Source: an uncultured Bacteroides sp. (GTDB taxonomy: Bacteria > Bacteroidota > Bacteroidia > Bacteroidales > Bacteroidaceae). Taken from it: DNA of 64,000 bases. The translations under genes and the position numbers were made by a program. Each line of letters starts with the position of its first letter. The first letter of the stretch is position 1. The notes below the pieces were generated by a model. The model searched no databases. It saw only the letters and a program-made list of their open reading frames with translations, and was not told where the DNA came from. The stretch covers positions 1 to 64,000 of the forward strand of contig URYL01000006.1 in assembly GCA_900552075.1 (NCBI GenBank), written 5' to 3'. Shown one piece after another: positions 60,680-64,000 of this stretch.

Positions 60680-61189
60680 ATGAAGGGCCGAATGGGGTAT
60701 GCAGGACTTCTGAGTCTGGTCGTGTACCTGCTTTCGGCCTGCCATACGAATACGCAGTATCATGTGTATCAGTCCGTTCCAGGAGAGGAAGACTGGTGGA
60801 AAGCCGATTCGATGGTATTTGAACTTCCCCCGGAAGTACCATCGGGAACTTATCAGATGGAAGTGGGGATTCGTCACACGGGAGCTTATCCCTATCGGGA
60901 TATCTGGCTTTCCGTCACCCGGGTGGACGGCGATTCTTTGCCTTCACATACGGACACCTTACATATTTATCTGGCCGATGAGAAAGGACAGTGGCATCAT
61001 GAAGGGGCTGTCGGCGGATTGTATCAGGTGGCTTATGTGTGGGATAAGCCGGTGGTATTGACTACGGATTCCGTGGGGCGCAGTTTCCGCATAGCCCATC
61101 TGATGCGGAAGAATCCATTGCCGGGTATTTCGGATGTAGGCATCCGGCTATTTTTCCCGGGCCGCATCGATGCGGAGAAATACAAATAG
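60680..61189 (+). CDS. gldH: Gliding motility lipoprotein GldH
   Basis: This 169-residue lipoprotein has a hydrophobic signal sequence with lipobox LLSAC (Cys near residue 21) and a beta-rich domain (YQMEVGIRHTGAYPYRDIWL; VGIRLFFP at the end). GldH was found by gliding genetics in Flavobacterium; in non-gliding Bacteroidales its role is unclear. Starts at 60659 (overlapping ricT by 14 bp) or 60692 are possible. Its 3' end overlaps the 3' end of rodA on the other strand by 42 bp. Confidence 0.85.
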   Translation: MKGRMGYAGLLSLVVYLLSACHTNTQYHVYQSVPGEEDWWKADSMVFELPPEVPSGTYQMEVGIRHTGAYPYRDIWLSVTRVDGDSLPSHTDTLHIYLADEKGQWHHEGAVGGLYQVAYVWDKPVVLTTDSVGRSFRIAHLMRKNPLPGISDVGIRLFFPGRIDAEKYK

Positions 61190-62602
61190 CAGAATGGTGA
61201 ATCCCCACAGAGAAGAGCCTCCGTAGCTGAAGAAGGGGAGCGGGATTCCGATGACGGGGGTCAGTCCGAGTACCATTCCCACATTGATGAAGAGGTGGAA
61301 GAAAAAGATACCTAGCACACAATAGCCATATACTCTTCCAAAACGGGTTTCCTGTCGTTCAGAGAGAACGATAAGGCGGAGAATAAGTGCCATGAACAAG
61401 GAGATGACAATGGCGGATCCCACAAATCCTTGTTCTTCACCAATGGTACAGAATATGAAGTCGGTGTCTTGTTCCGGCACATATTTGAGCTTGGTCTGGG
61501 TACCGTTGAGGAACCCCTTTCCGAGTAGTCCTCCGGAACCGATGGCAATCTTACTCTGGTTGACATTGTATCCGGCTCCTGCCGGGTCGTCTTTCATCCC
61601 TAACAATACCTCAATTCGGATTTTCTGATGAGGCTCCAGTACGTGGTTGAAAACGTAGTCGGTGGAAAAAAAGAAGATGCCAGAACTGATAACGAACAGG
61701 ATGATATACAAATACTCTTTTACTTGTTCCTTGAGATAATAATAAAAAAGGCTGATTACAAGGGTGCCACAAATGGCCAGTTGGAGGTGGCAGACGTTAA
61801 ACGGAATCACGTAGCTGGAAAAAAGGGCTCCAAGCAGGGTACTTCCTCCTCCGATGCCGAAGATATAGATTGCGAGTTTTGGAGATTGTCGGCAGAATCT
61901 TCCTACCAGAAAGGACGACAGCAGGATGATGAGGGTCAGTACGGAAAATTCTCCCCAAGAGGTCATCTCATCGGGCATGATTTCGGCTCCAAACCGGAGA
62001 CCTACAATGAAAAAAACAACGGCACAGATGCCGGAGAACAATACGGCTCCTGTCATGCCTTCCCGGTACAGCATGAGGAAAAAGGAGAGATACACCAGTG
62101 CGGAACCTGTCTCCTTCTGAAGGATAATCAGCGCCATCGGTAGCAGGATGATGCCCAATACTGCCAGCAGGTCACGGGTGCGCTGCATCTGGAAGGTGTA
62201 TTCGTTCATGTATTTCCCCAGTGCTAGGGCTGTGGCAAACTTGGCGAACTCGGCCGGTTGCAGACTGACGGGACCGAGCACAATCCACGAGCGTGAACCT
62301 TTGATTTCATGCGGATTGAAGATAGTTCCAAAAAGGAGCAGGAGCAGAATGCCATAAATCAGGTAGGCGTATGTGTCGTAAATGCGGTCTTCGAGCATAA
62401 GTATGACGAATCCGAGTCCCAGCGAACAGCCAATCCACATGAGCTGCTTGCCGGCACGTGTCGTGATGTCGAAGAAATTGGGCTCTCCATAATCATAGCT
62501 TGCTCCGCATACGCTGAACCAGCCGCAAGTGACCAATACCAGATAAAGTCCGATAGTCCACCAGTCCACATTTTTCCATACACTACCTCTCGTGTATCCC
62601 AT
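61148..62602 (-). CDS. rodA: Rod shape-determining protein RodA
   Basis: The 484-residue SEDS-family peptidoglycan glycosyltransferase has about ten membrane helices. Family signatures are SLQPAEFAKFATALALGKYMN, the long periplasmic loop with AIGSGGLLGKGFLNGTQ, VPEQDTDFIFCTIGEEQGFVG, and GIPLPFFSYGGSSLWGF. It polymerises lipid II for cell elongation with PBP2, whose stop codon it overlaps by 20 bp. ATG 62602 is preferred to a TTG two codons upstream. The convergent gldH overlaps its 3' end. Confidence 0.95.
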   Translation of the reverse strand: MGYTRGSVWKNVDWWTIGLYLVLVTCGWFSVCGASYDYGEPNFFDITTRAGKQLMWIGCSLGLGFVILMLEDRIYDTYAYLIYGILLLLLFGTIFNPHEIKGSRSWIVLGPVSLQPAEFAKFATALALGKYMNEYTFQMQRTRDLLAVLGIILLPMALIILQKETGSALVYLSFFLMLYREGMTGAVLFSGICAVVFFIVGLRFGAEIMPDEMTSWGEFSVLTLIILLSSFLVGRFCRQSPKLAIYIFGIGGGSTLLGALFSSYVIPFNVCHLQLAICGTLVISLFYYYLKEQVKEYLYIILFVISSGIFFFSTDYVFNHVLEPHQKIRIEVLLGMKDDPAGAGYNVNQSKIAIGSGGLLGKGFLNGTQTKLKYVPEQDTDFIFCTIGEEQGFVGSAIVISLFMALILRLIVLSERQETRFGRVYGYCVLGIFFFHLFINVGMVLGLTPVIGIPLPFFSYGGSSLWGFTILLFVFLRIDAAREK

Positions 62603-64000
62603 ACTCAATCCTCCTGTTTTGAATTTCTGTTGCCATTGTTTCGTCTTCGGGCGAAAGCTTTCCTTTTAGATACTGTTCTATCATGAGCCGTCCGATGGGT
62701 ACACCGTAGACGGCACCGAATCCCCCGTTTTCCACATACACAGCAATGGCTATCTTCGGGTCTTTCATCGGGGCAAAACCCATGAATGCCGAGTGGTCTT
62801 TTCCTCTGTTCTGAGCTGTACCGGTCTTTCCGCATACTTCGATGTCGGGGAGGTTGGCTCCCCGGCAGGTTCCGCCCAGCACGGCAGCACGCATGCCTTG
62901 TACCACTTCATCGTAATGAGAACGGTCGACCATCGTATAGCGTCTCTTGGTATAGAGTGTGTCGAGTGGTTCACCTTGTACCTCCTTAACCACATGGGGC
63001 GTAATGAAATAGCCTCTGTTGGCAATGGTGGCTCCCAGATTAGCAATTTGCAGTGGGGTGAGCGTGACCTCTCCCTGTCCGATGGAAATACTGATGATGG
63101 TCAGTCCGTTCCATGAGCCATGATAGGCCTTGTCGTATACGCTGGCATTGGGGATGAATCCTCTCTTTTCACCCGGGAGGTCTATTCCGAGGGGATAACC
63201 GAATCCCATGGACACCATATAGTCTCTCCATGTATTCAGGGCTTTCTGTACGGAACCGTATTTCTGGCGGGCCCCAATCATGTGATAAAGTCCCCAGCAG
63301 AAATAACCGTTGCAGGAAGTGGCAATGGCTGGAATCAGGGAGAGGGGAGAAGGATGCGAGTGGCAGCCTACGTGAAGTCCTCTGAAATTGAATCCGCCGT
63401 TACAAGGATAATTGGTTCCAGTAGTAATGATTCCTTCCTGCAAATAGGTGAGTGCCTGTGAAGTCTTGAATGTTGACCCCGGGGGATAGGTACCCATGAT
63501 GGCACGGTTCAATAAGGGCTTCCACGGATCGCGCGCCAGCATCAGGTGATTCTTTCCTCGGTTTCTGCCCACCATTTGGCGGGGGTCGTAAGAGGGGGAG
63601 GAAACCAGGCAGAGCACTTCACCAGTAGAAGGCTCGATGGCTACGATACTGCCGATTTTCCCTTCCAGCAAGCGTTCGCCTAACTGCTGGAGGTCGATGT
63701 CCAAGCTGAGTCGCAGGTTTTTGCCGGCTACAGGAGCCTTGTCGAATTTGCCGTCCATGTAGTTACCTTGGATACGTCCGCGTGCATCACGTAGTAATAT
63801 CTCAATGCCTTTTTCTCCTCGTAACTGTTTCTCGTAAGAACGTTCCACACCTAGTTTCCCGATAAAATCACCGGGAATGTAGTACTCATCTTTTTCCATT
63901 TCGGACTTGGATACTTCTGCAATGTCACCTAAAATATGTGCTCCAGCATTGTAGGTGTACTGGCGGATGGTACGTCGTTGGATATAGAATCCGGGAAACT
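62583..64000 (-). CDS. mrdA: Penicillin-binding protein 2 (partial, 5' end beyond the window)
   Basis: About 472 codons are present and open to the right edge; the reading continues past an internal Met at 63899 with PBP2-like sequence (GFYIQRRTIRQYTYNAG). The transpeptidase domain has the active-site STFK (in PPGSTFK), SCN (in ATSCNGYF) and KTG (in CGKTGTAQN). It cross-links peptidoglycan in the elongation complex with RodA. The N-terminal membrane anchor and most of the dimerisation domain are outside the window, so the start is unknown. Confidence 0.95.
   Translation of the reverse strand, partial: FPGFYIQRRTIRQYTYNAGAHILGDIAEVSKSEMEKDEYYIPGDFIGKLGVERSYEKQLRGEKGIEILLRDARGRIQGNYMDGKFDKAPVAGKNLRLSLDIDLQQLGERLLEGKIGSIVAIEPSTGEVLCLVSSPSYDPRQMVGRNRGKNHLMLARDPWKPLLNRAIMGTYPPGSTFKTSQALTYLQEGIITTGTNYPCNGGFNFRGLHVGCHSHPSPLSLIPAIATSCNGYFCWGLYHMIGARQKYGSVQKALNTWRDYMVSMGFGYPLGIDLPGEKRGFIPNASVYDKAYHGSWNGLTIISISIGQGEVTLTPLQIANLGATIANRGYFITPHVVKEVQGEPLDTLYTKRRYTMVDRSHYDEVVQGMRAAVLGGTCRGANLPDIEVCGKTGTAQNRGKDHSAFMGFAPMKDPKIAIAVYVENGGFGAVYGVPIGRLMIEQYLKGKLSPEDETMATEIQNRRIEYGIHER

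Overview
The window is chromosomal DNA of a gut Bacteroidales, most likely Bacteroides or Phocaeicola. The evidence is a SusC/SusD polysaccharide-utilisation locus with a hybrid two-component regulator, GldH, DUF3256 and DUF1599 proteins, Bacteroidales-type meso-diaminopimelate dehydrogenase and malate dehydrogenase, and repeated Bacteroidetes promoter elements (TAnnTTTG, often with TTTG or ATTG about 19 nt upstream). I saw no rRNA, tRNA, insertion sequence, prophage or CRISPR array. The left edge holds the terminator of an unseen gene, and the right edge cuts the penicillin-binding protein 2 gene.

Layout. 1-1.5 kb: a MarC-family membrane protein and a protein resembling a low-molecular-weight tyrosine phosphatase that has lost its catalytic residues. 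1.5-12.4 kb: a histidine kinase and sigma-54 activator, divergent from an export operon (TolC, membrane fusion protein, GIN-domain protein, two FtsX/MacB-type permeases, no ATPase). A sigma-54 promoter and three upstream TGTC/GACA sites lie between them. 12.5-17 kb: superoxide dismutase, GlmS, a palindromic repeat and an AAA-like/PD-(D/E)XK protein. 17.1-19.9 kb: a tight three-gene operon for a steroid 5-alpha-reductase homologue, an Old Yellow Enzyme-type flavoprotein and a short-chain dehydrogenase, which probably reduces the A ring of steroids or bile acids. 20.1-23.8 kb: an AT-rich five-gene cassette (membrane protein, YidD-like protein, SPFH-GYF protein, four-helix membrane protein, zinc-ribbon/TPR protein) of unknown role. 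23.9-26.5 kb: ddh, ruvA and lgt.

26.5-45.3 kb is a fructan/sucrose/raffinose-type utilisation locus. Unit one is SusC-SusD-GH32. Unit two is a second TonB-dependent receptor, a GH32, a GH36 alpha-galactosidase, an MFS sugar transporter and a fructokinase. The regulator is a BT1754-like hybrid two-component protein. Near-identical operator/promoter blocks precede both units, so one regulator probably switches both. The expected flow is capture at the outer membrane, release of fructose and galactose, import, then phosphorylation of fructose.

45.3-64 kb is mostly core functions: DUF3256, an M23/LysM peptidase, DUF1599, a DoxX-like membrane protein, triosephosphate isomerase, a SPOR protein, GTP cyclohydrolase I, primase, a PAP2 phosphatase joined to a predicted beta-barrel, malate dehydrogenase, a second palindromic repeat, a cardiolipin-synthase-like phospholipase D protein, DNA polymerase III delta', RicT, GldH, and RodA with PBP2. 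The strongest candidates for new biology are the steroid-reduction operon, the SPFH/YidD-like cassette, the sigma-54-controlled exporter without an ATPase, the duplicated operator of the sugar locus and the paired 95-nt palindromic repeats.
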